In this document: in pieces, positions 1-8,276 of the stretch
Layout: each line of letters starts with the position of its first letter
Numbering within the stretch: the first letter of the stretch is position 1
Assembly: GCF_003315415.1 (NCBI RefSeq)
Contig: NZ_QNSB01000008.1
Span: forward strand, 1 to 64,000
Length of the DNA stretch: 64,000 nt
Source of the DNA: Brevibacterium sanguinis
GTDB taxonomy: Bacteria; Actinomycetota; Actinomycetes; Actinomycetales; Brevibacteriaceae
Direction: 5' to 3'
Made by a program: the position numbers and the translations under genes
Notes under the pieces: generated by a model
Database searches by the model: none
What the model was told of the DNA's origin: nothing
The model's input: only the letters and a program-made list of their open reading frames with translations

Positions 1-131
1 TTCTGCTGCCCGAACGCTTGACCGGCATCCGCACCGACCATGCGGTGACCACTGATCCCGACAGCGCCGATTCGGTCCCTCGAGACGAGGTGACGAGCGA
101 ACTTCCGATCGTGCCCGAACCAGGGGAGTGA
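1..131 (+). CDS. 3' end of an unidentified protein (truncated by window edge)
   Basis: An open frame runs in from the window edge (first full codon at 3) and stops with TGA at 129-131. It gives about 42 residues, rich in Asp, Glu and Pro, ending LPIVPEPGE. The stretch is too short and too low in complexity to assign a family. The following 142 bases up to the convergent crotonase gene hold no gene I can support. Confidence 0.4.
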   Translation, partial: LLPERLTGIRTDHAVTTDPDSADSVPRDEVTSELPIVPEPGE

Positions 132-273
132 ACGGCTTGAGCCGAGGGGACCTGACGGTCATCCGGGTCGGAGCGAACCATGTGACGATCGCCGTCGGAT
201 GTACCACGACTGCGCGCCGACCACGGACGACATGGGCAATAGGCTGAGCGCCCTGGGCGTCTGACCGGTCGGC

Positions 274-1041
274 TCAGTGCCCCTTCCATTCGACCGGAGT
301 CTTCGCCAGGAAGCCCTCCACCGCGGTGGCGAAGTCGCGGCTTCCGTAGACTGCGCCGATGACGTCTGTGTCGTCGACCTCGCTGTCGGCTTCAGACAAC
401 CTGCGGAGGTTCTCCTTGATCGACCACTGGGTCAGAGGCGCACCGCTGACGACTCGGTCGATGAGAGCATCGGCAGTCGAGTCGAGATCCTCGGCGACCT
501 CGGTGAGGAACCCACTGTGCAGTGCTTCCTCGGCAGTGATGCGTCTCGCGGTGAGCAGCATCGACCTGGTGCGCGAATCGCCGAAGCACCGCACGAGCCT
601 GCGCAGAGTATTGGCTGACAAGGTGTTGCCGAGAGTCCTCGCGATCGGCACCGAGAACGATGCGCTCGAGGATCCGATGCGGATGTCGGCGCAGGCGGCG
701 ATCCCGAGCCCTCCGCCCACACAGTGCCCGTCGATGACCGCGATCACGGGCTTGCCCACTGCTTCCAGAGTGCTGAGGACTTCATCGATCCGCTTCTCGT
801 AGGCGACTCCATCTTCGCCCGTGAATCCACGGAACTGGGCGATATCGGTGCCTGCCACGAAGGAGCGACCGCCGGCTCCCCGGAGTACCAGAGCGTGCAG
901 TGACCGGTCTGCGTCCACCCGGGCACACGCCTCGGCGAGCCCCTGGTACATGTCGAAGGTCATCGCATTCCGCGCTTCGGGCCGGTTGAACGTCACATGA
1001 AGCGCACGGCCGCGCACCTCGGCGAGCAGGTCATCAGTCAC
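274..1041 (-). CDS. Enoyl-CoA hydratase/isomerase (crotonase family)
   Basis: A 255-residue single-domain crotonase. It should hydrate, isomerise or otherwise process an acyl-CoA bound in a crotonase pocket. Both oxyanion-hole segments are visible: RSFVAGTDI near residues 59-67 and GHCVGGGLG near 105-113, followed by the usual ACADIRI strand. The start is GTG, whose GTGA overlaps the TGA stop of the CoA-transferase gene, so the two are translationally coupled. It is the last gene of a minus-strand operon (aminotransferase, FAD/Fe-S dehydrogenase, CoA-transferase, crotonase). The acyl-CoA substrate cannot be read from the sequence; a C4-C6 branched or dicarboxylic acyl-CoA is plausible from the neighbours. 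Confidence 0.88.
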   Translation of the reverse strand: MTDDLLAEVRGRALHVTFNRPEARNAMTFDMYQGLAEACARVDADRSLHALVLRGAGGRSFVAGTDIAQFRGFTGEDGVAYEKRIDEVLSTLEAVGKPVIAVIDGHCVGGGLGIAACADIRIGSSSASFSVPIARTLGNTLSANTLRRLVRCFGDSRTRSMLLTARRITAEEALHSGFLTEVAEDLDSTADALIDRVVSGAPLTQWSIKENLRRLSEADSEVDDTDVIGAVYGSRDFATAVEGFLAKTPVEWKGH

Positions 1042-2207
1042 GATTCGTCCTCACGGTTGGAGGTGAACTCGGCCAGCACTCGTTCTGTGTCAGCACCCAA
1101 TGCCGGGCCGGCGTTCCCGTGCCTGACAGCCGAGCGTGAGAATCGCATCGGATTGCCCAGCTGCGTCACTTCGCCGAGGTCTGGATGCGGCGCGGACCAG
1201 AAGTAGCCTCGTGAACTCAGATGTTCGTCCGTGAACACCTGTCCATAGTCATTGATCGGTGCAGCGGGTACGCCCACGCGATTCAACTCATCGACCACCT
1301 CGGCGATAGTCCGTGCGCGCAGGCGGTCTTCGATGACAGCGATGAGTGCCTCCCGGTTCTCGAATCGCAGGGCGGGTGTGGCATACCTGGGGTGTTCCTC
1401 GAGGTCGGCGAAGTCGAAGGCAGAGCAGAACTTCGTCCACGTCGCCGAGGTGTTCGCCCCGATCGTCACATAGCCGTCACTGACCGTCACCGCCTGGTAG
1501 GGGGCCTGTGCTTGATGAGCGGAGCCGTTGGGGCGGCTGACGGTCCCCGCTCCGAAGTAGCTGCCTGCTTCCCACACAGCCAACGACACTGCGGACTCGA
1601 ACAGCGAAACATCGAGATACTGACCGCGGCCCGATCGGGTCCGTTCATGAAGTGCCGAGACGATGCCGAGCGCTACGTAGAGCGCGGTCGTGAGGTCCGA
1701 GATCGGCACGCCCACCTTGGCGGGAGGTTGATCAGGGAAGCCAGTGATGCTCATCAGACCAGAACGGGCCTGTGCCATGATGTCGAGTCCGGCCAACGGT
1801 GCCAATGGCCCGTCCTGTCCCCAGCCCGAAGCCGAGGCGTAGATCAGCTTTGGAAACTCTTCGGCGATTTCCGTGTATCCGAAACCCATCTTTGCCAGCG
1901 CACCAGGCCGCATGTTCTCGACGAGGACATCGGCATGCTCGAGCAGCGAATGCATCCGGGTCCGTCCCTCCTCGGATTTGAGGTCGAGGACGACCGATTC
2001 CTTGTTGCGGTTGAGACGGATGAACGGGCTCGAATGGCCGTCGAGGAACGGTCCCGAGGCTCGCATGGGATCACCTGCGGGCGGTTCGATCTTGATCACC
2101 CGGGCACCCATATCGGCGAGCTGCATCGTCGCATAGGGGCCGGCGATGAAAACGCCGAGCTCGAGGACGGTGATCCCTGCGAGAGGACCGGCAGACTTCT
2201 CAGACAT
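1038..2207 (-). CDS. Class III (CaiB/BaiF family) CoA-transferase
   Basis: A 389-residue family III CoA-transferase, which moves CoA between two carboxylic acids through an aspartyl-CoA thioester. The N-terminus has the family signature LELGVFIAGPYATMQLADMG at about residues 15-34, then KIEPPAGDP and NRNKESVVLDLK. The conserved catalytic Asp is probably Asp142 in the GLDIMAQ motif. The ATG has a clear GGAGG seven bases upstream. It lies 21 bases after the FAD/Fe-S dehydrogenase gene and overlaps the crotonase start by four bases. In this operon it most likely activates the acid that the crotonase then processes. The acid itself is unknown; the family includes formyl-CoA, carnitine, itaconate and citramalate enzymes. 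Confidence 0.9.
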   Translation of the reverse strand: MSEKSAGPLAGITVLELGVFIAGPYATMQLADMGARVIKIEPPAGDPMRASGPFLDGHSSPFIRLNRNKESVVLDLKSEEGRTRMHSLLEHADVLVENMRPGALAKMGFGYTEIAEEFPKLIYASASGWGQDGPLAPLAGLDIMAQARSGLMSITGFPDQPPAKVGVPISDLTTALYVALGIVSALHERTRSGRGQYLDVSLFESAVSLAVWEAGSYFGAGTVSRPNGSAHQAQAPYQAVTVSDGYVTIGANTSATWTKFCSAFDFADLEEHPRYATPALRFENREALIAVIEDRLRARTIAEVVDELNRVGVPAAPINDYGQVFTDEHLSSRGYFWSAPHPDLGEVTQLGNPMRFSRSAVRHGNAGPALGADTERVLAEFTSNREDES

Positions 2208-2228
2208 CGTTGACCTCCAACAGATTCC

Positions 2229-5174
2229 TCATGCCAGGGACCGTTGCCCGTTTCGAGCCGTCTCCGGCAGACGGGCCGCCCGGGCCGACCGCGTACCGTC
2301 GGTTCCGACCCCCAGGAGCAGTTCGGGAAGCGTGACGCCCTGGACGTCAGCGAGATCATCGGCCTGCGTGCGACAGGAGAAGCCGTCGGCGAGGAAGATC
2401 GAATCCGCCGGCGCATCGCGCAGCGCCGGAAGCAGAGCGTTCTCGGCCACAGCCACCGAGGTCTCATAATGTCCGATCTCCATGCCGAAGTTCCCGGCCA
2501 GTCCGCAGCAGCCCGCCAGCTCCCGGATCGTGGCACCTGTGCGTTCGAGCAGACTGCGGTCGGCAGCGTACCCCAGGACAGAGTACTGGTGGCAGTGGGG
2601 CTGCACGACGATGGTGCGTCCCGTCAGGTCCGGGACCTCGATCCCGGACTCCACGAGCACCTCGGCGAGGGTCGATGTCCGCGAGGCGATGAGCCCGGCG
2701 CGGGGATCATCGGGGAACAGATCCCTGAGGTCGCTGCGCAGGACCGCTGTGCAGCTGGGCTCGACGCCGACGATCGGAATGCCCTTGTCGGCGTAAGGTG
2801 CAAGCACTTCCATCGCGCGGCTCAACCGAGATCGTGCCGCATCGAGCTGGCCGGTGGAGATGAGCGTGAGGCCGCAGCATGCCTGCGACTCGGGCAGCAG
2901 CACCTCGAACCCTGCGGCCTCGAGGACCTGGACAGCGGCCTGTGCACCGGCATCCGAGAGGTATTCGGAGAACGAATCGGCCCACAGGAGCACTTGCGGA
3001 CGAACACCTCGGCGAACGTCATCGCTCGAGATGTAGTCATGGGGGACGGCGGGAGCAACCGATCGTCGCGCCCAACGGGAGAAGCGCTCGGAGTTGAAGC
3101 GGACCATCCCGCGCCGCGGGTCCATCCCTCCGCCTGCGAGCACGAGTCGGGCGATGGGACGGACGGACAGCACGGCATTCGCTACAGCGGTCAGTCCGGG
3201 TAGCGCTGTCAGCGCCCTGCCCCACGTCGGCAGCCACCCGAGGGAGTAGTGCGACAGGGGACGAATCCGACCCTTGTACGTTCGATGGAGCACCTCGGAT
3301 TTGTACTGGGCCATGTCGACTCCAGCTGGGCAGTCGCTGCTGCACGCCTTGCAACTCAAGCACAGATCGAGTGACTCATGGACCTCGGGGCTGTCCCAGT
3401 CGGCGAAGAGACCACCGTTCGTCACCTCTTGGAGGACGCGGGCTCGGCCTCGTGTGCTGTCCTTCTCGTCCTTTGTCGCCAGGTATGACGGGCACATGAA
3501 TCCGCCCGACGCCGAGATGTTCGCCCGGCATTTGCCTACACCGACGCATCGGTGCACGGCATTGGTGAAGCTTCCCTTGTCATGCGAGAAGCTGAAACCG
3601 CCATCGGTGGTTCCAATGGAGATCGCCTGCGGGCGGCGCAGGTCCTGGTCGAGCGGCAGTGGGTCGGCGATGATTCCGGGATTGAGGAGGTTGTCCGGGT
3701 CGAACAGCCGCTTCACCTCGGCGAGTGCACGAATGGATTCGGGAGAGTGCTGAATGGCCAGGAGCTCGGATCGGGCCCGTCCGTCACCGTGCTCGCCTGA
3801 GGCAGAGCCACCGAACTTCGCGACCAGACGTCCGGCATCCATGAGGAACCGCCGGAACGTGTCGACACCACCCTCGCGATCGAAGGGAAAGTCCGTGCGC
3901 ATGTGGACGCACCCGTCACCGAAATGACCATACGGCAAACCGGTCACCCCGTAGCTGCGCATGAGCTCATCCTGCTCGCGCAGATAGCTGCCGAGCACTT
4001 CCGGCGGGACCGCGGCATCTTCCCACCCCGTCCACGCGGGGTCACCGGCGGCCGTGCGCCCGGCGAGTCCGCCGGCATCGGCGCGAATGCTCCACAGAGT
4101 CGAGGCTTCAGGACCTGCAGGCATGATTCGATAGGCGTCAGTGCCGGACGCATCGGCGATGAGCTGAGCGTTGGCGACAGCTTCCTCCGCCGAGTTCCCG
4201 GCCACCTCGATGAGCAGCCATCCGGACCCGGCCGGCAGCTCGGGCACGGCGCCTGCGCCCTTGTGCGCCCGGACCATGTCAATGAGTCGGGAGTCGATCC
4301 CTTCGACGGCGAGAGGACCGAAGGGCAGGACACGGGGAACCGCGTCAGCGGCGTCGAACATATCCGGATATCCCAGGGCGAGAACTGTCGGCGACTTAGG
4401 CAAATCCCCCAGGGAGACGACGGCCTCGAGGATGGTCGTCAATGTGCCTTCGCTGCCGACGAGGAACTTGGCGAGATTTCCGCCGTTCTCGGGCAGCAGA
4501 TGTTCGAGAGCGTACGCGGATGCCTGACGGCTGAATCGACCGAATTCGGTGCGGATCTCGCCGAGGTGGCTCCTCGCGATCTCGGCAAGCCCCGGCACTG
4601 GGTCGAGGCTGCTTCCGGCGATGAATCGTCGCCCGTGACCGTCGACGACATCCATCTCCACAGTGTTGTCGACGGTGCGCCCGGCCGAGATCGCATGCGG
4701 GCCGCAGGAGTTGTTGCCGATCATTCCGGCGATCGTCGCCCGGTTCTTTGTCGACGGGTCCGGGCCGAAGGTCAGCCCGTGCGGGGCGCTCGCCTTCTGC
4801 AGCCGGCTCATGATGACACCGGGTTCGACTCGGGCGATCTTCTCCACCGGGTCGATGTCGAGGATGCGTCCCAAGTGCCGGGAGAAGTCGATGACGATTC
4901 CGGTGCCGATCGAATTGCCCGCTTGGGAGGTGCCGCCGCCGCGGGAGGTGACCGGCACCCTGTGAGAGCGTGCGACATCGAGTGTCGCGATGACATCGGC
5001 AGTGGTCTTCGGGAAGACCACGACCTGAGGGACGACGCGATAGTTCGAGGCATCCTCGGCGTACTCTGCGCGCCTGCGCGTTGAGGAGTCGACTGCGCCT
5101 TCGACGCTGCGGGTGAGGTCTGTGATGAAGTCAGTCAAGGGAACTGCACCAACCTGTCGTGAGAGTGCGGACAT
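2229..5174 (-). CDS. FAD- and Fe-S-containing D-2-hydroxyacid dehydrogenase (YdiJ-like)
   Basis: A 981-residue fusion with a GlcD-like half and a GlcF-like half. Domains in order: a VAO-type FAD-binding domain in the first third (VVVFPKTTADV, then SRGGGTSQAGNSIG), the FAD-oxidase C-terminal domain (YGHFGDGCVHMR, ASGEHGDGRARSE), a dicluster ferredoxin segment with CVGVGKC and CLSCKACSSDCP, and two CCG-type regions (ACCGLTL, GCCGLAGNFGME). This is the architecture of E. coli YdiJ, a D-2-hydroxyglutarate dehydrogenase family member. It should oxidise a 2-hydroxyacid to a 2-oxoacid and pass electrons to the respiratory chain. I chose the ATG at 5174, 25 bases after the aminotransferase stop. A TTG at 5222, with GAGG six bases upstream, would add 16 residues and overlap that gene. 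Beside an aminotransferase, it may feed it a 2-oxoacid such as glyoxylate. Confidence 0.88.
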   Translation of the reverse strand: MSALSRQVGAVPLTDFITDLTRSVEGAVDSSTRRRAEYAEDASNYRVVPQVVVFPKTTADVIATLDVARSHRVPVTSRGGGTSQAGNSIGTGIVIDFSRHLGRILDIDPVEKIARVEPGVIMSRLQKASAPHGLTFGPDPSTKNRATIAGMIGNNSCGPHAISAGRTVDNTVEMDVVDGHGRRFIAGSSLDPVPGLAEIARSHLGEIRTEFGRFSRQASAYALEHLLPENGGNLAKFLVGSEGTLTTILEAVVSLGDLPKSPTVLALGYPDMFDAADAVPRVLPFGPLAVEGIDSRLIDMVRAHKGAGAVPELPAGSGWLLIEVAGNSAEEAVANAQLIADASGTDAYRIMPAGPEASTLWSIRADAGGLAGRTAAGDPAWTGWEDAAVPPEVLGSYLREQDELMRSYGVTGLPYGHFGDGCVHMRTDFPFDREGGVDTFRRFLMDAGRLVAKFGGSASGEHGDGRARSELLAIQHSPESIRALAEVKRLFDPDNLLNPGIIADPLPLDQDLRRPQAISIGTTDGGFSFSHDKGSFTNAVHRCVGVGKCRANISASGGFMCPSYLATKDEKDSTRGRARVLQEVTNGGLFADWDSPEVHESLDLCLSCKACSSDCPAGVDMAQYKSEVLHRTYKGRIRPLSHYSLGWLPTWGRALTALPGLTAVANAVLSVRPIARLVLAGGGMDPRRGMVRFNSERFSRWARRSVAPAVPHDYISSDDVRRGVRPQVLLWADSFSEYLSDAGAQAAVQVLEAAGFEVLLPESQACCGLTLISTGQLDAARSRLSRAMEVLAPYADKGIPIVGVEPSCTAVLRSDLRDLFPDDPRAGLIASRTSTLAEVLVESGIEVPDLTGRTIVVQPHCHQYSVLGYAADRSLLERTGATIRELAGCCGLAGNFGMEIGHYETSVAVAENALLPALRDAPADSIFLADGFSCRTQADDLADVQGVTLPELLLGVGTDGTRSARAARLPETARNGQRSLA

Positions 5175-5199
5175 GGTCGCCGAATCGGCCTGGTGGGTC

Positions 5200-6366
5200 T
5201 CACTTGTCCCGAAGGACGTCAAGGGCGGCCTCGAGTCCGCTCGGATCGACCTTCACCCCTGCCAGCTGAAGCCCCATCTGGACGCCGGCGAGTGTTCCTG
5301 CCAGCGTGAGATCACTGAGGTCGCCGAGGTGACCGATGCGGAACACCTTGCCGGCGAGCTTGGACAGCCCCGCCCCCAGGGACATGTTGAACTTGTCGAG
5401 GATGATCGCCCGGAGCTCATCAGCGTCTTGTCCGTCGGGCATGACGACGGCAGTGAGGACCGGTGAGTGCTCGTTCTCGTTCGTGCAGAGCACCTCCAGC
5501 CCCCATGTATCGACCGCAGTTCGAGTCGCCTTGCCGAACCGCCGATGTCGTGCGAAGACATTCTCAAGCCCCTCCTCGTCGAGGATGCGCAATGACTCTT
5601 TGAGACCGAAGAGGATGTTGGTGTTCGGTGTGTACGGGGTCCGCCCGTCGCGGCCCGCGGCGAGCATCTCCGACCAGTTCCACACCGATTTCGGCAACGT
5701 GGAGCGCTCGTGAGCCTCCAGGGCCTTGTCGCTGACGGCTGTGAACGACAGACCCGGTGGCAGCATGAGCCCCTTCTGCGAGCCGGAGACGGTGACGTCG
5801 ACCCTCCACTCGTCATGGCGGTAGTCGACCGACCCGAGAGATGAGATCGTGTCGACCATGAACAGTGCGGGGTGCCCCGTCTCATCGATCGCGCGGCGGA
5901 TCTCAGGAATGCGGCTGGTCACCCCTGTCGAAGTTTCATTGTGCACCACGCACACGGCCTTGAACCGATGCTCCGAATCATTCTCCAGGGCCGCTCGGAT
6001 CTTCTCCGGATCCGCTCCGGTGCGCCAGTCACCTGGAATCGTCGTGGGTTTGAGGCCCCATCGTTCGGCCATCGACTTCCACAGTGAAGAGAAATGACCG
6101 GTTTCATAACAGAGAATCTCGTCGCCGGGGCTGAGTGTATTCACCAAGGCCGCCTCCCACGCTCCCGTTCCGGTGGCAGGATAGATGACCACTTGGTTTC
6201 TGGTGCCGAATATCTTCGCCATTCCCTCCAGGACGTGGAGGAACAATTCTTGGAATTCTGGACCACGGTGATCGATTGTAGGCATGGAGATTGCGCGTAA
6301 GACCGTGTCCGGTACATTGCTCGGCCCGGGAATCTGGAGAAAATGCCGGCCGCTGGGTCGCGTCAT
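5200..6366 (-). CDS. Class V aminotransferase (alanine-glyoxylate / serine-pyruvate type)
   Basis: A 388-residue PLP-dependent fold-type I aminotransferase of the AGXT/serine-glyoxylate group. The N-terminal QIPGPSNVPD (11-20) is the family's substrate-loop signature. TGTGAWEAALVN near 65-76 binds PLP phosphate. VDTISSLGSV (171-180) carries the PLP-ring Asp, and Lys198 in SGSQKGLMLPPG is the Schiff-base lysine. The ATG at 6366 has AAGGA about eight bases upstream. The open frame extends further but the added residues look non-coding. It is the first gene of the minus-strand operon, behind the divergent operator region. Transamination of glyoxylate or another 2-oxoacid made by the next gene is the simplest role; the amino donor is unknown. 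Confidence 0.9.
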   Translation of the reverse strand: MTRPSGRHFLQIPGPSNVPDTVLRAISMPTIDHRGPEFQELFLHVLEGMAKIFGTRNQVVIYPATGTGAWEAALVNTLSPGDEILCYETGHFSSLWKSMAERWGLKPTTIPGDWRTGADPEKIRAALENDSEHRFKAVCVVHNETSTGVTSRIPEIRRAIDETGHPALFMVDTISSLGSVDYRHDEWRVDVTVSGSQKGLMLPPGLSFTAVSDKALEAHERSTLPKSVWNWSEMLAAGRDGRTPYTPNTNILFGLKESLRILDEEGLENVFARHRRFGKATRTAVDTWGLEVLCTNENEHSPVLTAVVMPDGQDADELRAIILDKFNMSLGAGLSKLAGKVFRIGHLGDLSDLTLAGTLAGVQMGLQLAGVKVDPSGLEAALDVLRDK

Positions 6367-6834
6367 CGGGAGATCCTTTCGGAAACAGATGTGTTCGGTA
6401 ATTGAGCCGTATGAAAGTGAGGTGGAGGGGAGCCAATGTGGATCCGGCGCGCGTCGAGGGTGAGGGGTGATTGAGATCGTCTGACCTGGGGGAATGATGA
6501 AACCATGCGCGAAGAATCCTCCTTGATTCCACGATGTGGTAGCCAAGTTTCATTTTACGCTATCACAATCTCGGCTGGATGGAACCGATTTCGGGCGAAG
6601 GTTTTCGCAGGATGGGCTCTGGCATAGCGTAAGGCTGATTGCCGTGCCTTACGCGTCCTTACCTCCGCAGTAGCTTTGCTTGGCGAAGTGCGAACTCGTG
6701 ACGCAAACCCCTTGACGAATGTGCTTGGAGGAGGAAGAATTCCAGAAAGGCCGACACGAATTCCGCATTATGGAAGTTTGCGGTTGGCGAGTCGGCTGAT
6801 GTCGATTATTCAGCACATCGCATTGGAGCGGACT
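6367..6834. promoter_or_regulatory. Divergent promoter region of the organic-acid module
   Basis: This 468-base gap separates the minus-strand aminotransferase operon from the plus-strand permease and is visibly AT-richer than the flanking genes. It holds a perfect 9-bp inverted repeat, GCGTAAGGC (6627-6635) and GCCTTACGC (6646-6654). It also holds TTACGCTAT (6555-6563), whose reverse complement ATAGCGTAA recurs at 6624-6632. On the minus strand the first site overlaps a -10-like TAAAAT (6552-6557). On the plus strand the second overlaps a -10-like TAGCGT. This looks like a repressor or activator site controlling both directions. No regulator gene lies next to it, so the protein is unknown. 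Confidence 0.55.
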
Positions 6835-8238
6835 GTGTCTTTGGAAATTGCGTCAATTCTCGTCCTTGTGGCCGTGTTTCTCGTCGCCACTTTATTGTCC
6901 GTTCACATGGGTGCTCTGGCACTGATGGCGACTTTCCTCTTCGGGACGTTCGTGCTCGGTGAAGACGTCGATACGCTGCTATCGGGATTTCCGGCGGATC
7001 TCTTTCTCATTCTCGTCGGGGTGACATATCTGTTCGCTCTGGCCAAGGACAATGGGACCGTCGACTGGATGGTCCATGCATTGGTTCGAGCGGTCGCCGG
7101 CCGGGTCGCTCTCATCCCCTGGGTGTTCTTCGTCGTCACCGGAATACTGACAGGGTTCGGGGCGGTCGTTCCCGCGGCAGTCGCGATCATTGCTCCCATG
7201 GGAATGGGATTCGCTCGGAAGTACGGGATTCGACCACTTCTCATGGGACTGATGGTCATCAACGGCGCGACTGCTGGCGGCTTCTCACCGCTGAGCATCT
7301 TCGGCACGATCACCAATCAGGTCGTTGAACGCAATGACCTTCCGGGTAGTCCGGTGCTGCTCTTCCTGGCGTCCATGGCGTTCAACATCGTCCTCGGCAT
7401 CGTCTGTTTCTTCCTCTTCGGTGGTCGAGCGCTGATCGGTCAACGCGACAGGGGGCACGGACTCGAGTCCGCGAATGCTGAGCTCACTGAGAGTGATGCA
7501 CAGGTTCCGAGCAATGGCAGCGAGCCGGGAGCAGGGAAGCCGGTCGTTCCGAGAAGCGATCCCGGACGGCGAGCCGCACGTCGATCGATGCAGACGACGA
7601 TGGTCAAGGATGATGACGCCGATGAAGCCGTAACCAAACTTGATGGCATTCGCATCGTCACCCTCGTCGGGCTCGTCGTTCTCGCCGTCATGGTCGTCCC
7701 ACCCCTGAATCAAGATGTCGGCTTCACTGCCATTTGCATCGCAGTGATCATCTCGCTGTTCTCGCCGAAGGTGAGCAAGGGTGCGGTGAGCAAGATCGCA
7801 TGGCCGACAGTCCTCCTCATCTGCGGCATTGTCACGTACGTCGAACTCATGCAGCGTCTGGGGACGATCGACTGGCTCGGCGGTCAAGTCGCGGAACTGG
7901 GTGCACCTCTTGTCGCTGCCCTGTTGATCTGCGCGATCGGAGCCGTTGTGTCCGCGTTCGCTTCGACGACCGGCATTCTGGGAGCACTCATTCCACTGGC
8001 GGTGCCGTTCCTTCTCACCGGTTCGGTCGGCGAGATCGGAATGATCATTGCGCTGGCGATCTCCTCATCGGTCGTCGACTCGAGCCCGTTCTCCACGTCG
8101 GGCGCCCTTGTCGTCGCGAACTCGCCGGAGGAGCATCGCGACAAAGTCTTCAAGCAGCTCATGGTGTGGGGATTCTCGATGGTGGTGATCGCCCCTGTCG
8201 TCACCTGGCTCCTGTTCGTCGTCCCCGGTTGGGGCTGA
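6835..8238 (+). CDS. MatC-like / SLC13-type dicarboxylate permease
   Basis: An integral membrane protein of about 467 residues with roughly 11-12 hydrophobic segments. Two homologous halves are separated by a hydrophilic loop rich in Gly, Arg and Asp between about residues 205 and 265. The N-terminal half resembles the MatC N-terminal (malonate/dicarboxylate carrier) domain, and INGATAGGFSPLSIFGTITNQ is a typical re-entrant-loop region of the ion-transporter superfamily; SSSVVDSSPFSTSGA is the matching C-terminal segment. I chose GTG at 6835 because GGAG lies six bases upstream; ATG at 6799 and TTG at 6676 are in frame but have weak ribosome sites. It is divergent from the acid-degrading operon and probably imports that operon's substrate. 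Confidence 0.82.
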   Translation: MSLEIASILVLVAVFLVATLLSVHMGALALMATFLFGTFVLGEDVDTLLSGFPADLFLILVGVTYLFALAKDNGTVDWMVHALVRAVAGRVALIPWVFFVVTGILTGFGAVVPAAVAIIAPMGMGFARKYGIRPLLMGLMVINGATAGGFSPLSIFGTITNQVVERNDLPGSPVLLFLASMAFNIVLGIVCFFLFGGRALIGQRDRGHGLESANAELTESDAQVPSNGSEPGAGKPVVPRSDPGRRAARRSMQTTMVKDDDADEAVTKLDGIRIVTLVGLVVLAVMVVPPLNQDVGFTAICIAVIISLFSPKVSKGAVSKIAWPTVLLICGIVTYVELMQRLGTIDWLGGQVAELGAPLVAALLICAIGAVVSAFASTTGILGALIPLAVPFLLTGSVGEIGMIIALAISSSVVDSSPFSTSGALVVANSPEEHRDKVFKQLMVWGFSMVVIAPVVTWLLFVVPGWG

Positions 8239-8276
8239 GGGCGGACCGGCTCGTCCAGCGCTCCGAACGGGGCACT

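Noticed and set aside
132-273. Short plus-strand frame ending near 263
   Set aside because: It has no ribosome site and no recognisable sequence, and is only about ten residues from its last ATG. I see no gene there.
2229-5222. Large plus-strand open frames opposite the dehydrogenase, permease and hut genes
   Set aside because: These are high-GC shadow frames: Arg/Gly/Pro-rich, with no conserved motifs or ribosome sites, lying opposite genes with clear domain content.
6676-6834. N-terminal extension of the MatC-like permease from TTG 6676 or ATG 6799
   Set aside because: The added residues are not membrane-like. GTG 6835 has a GGAG six bases upstream and starts directly before the first hydrophobic segment.
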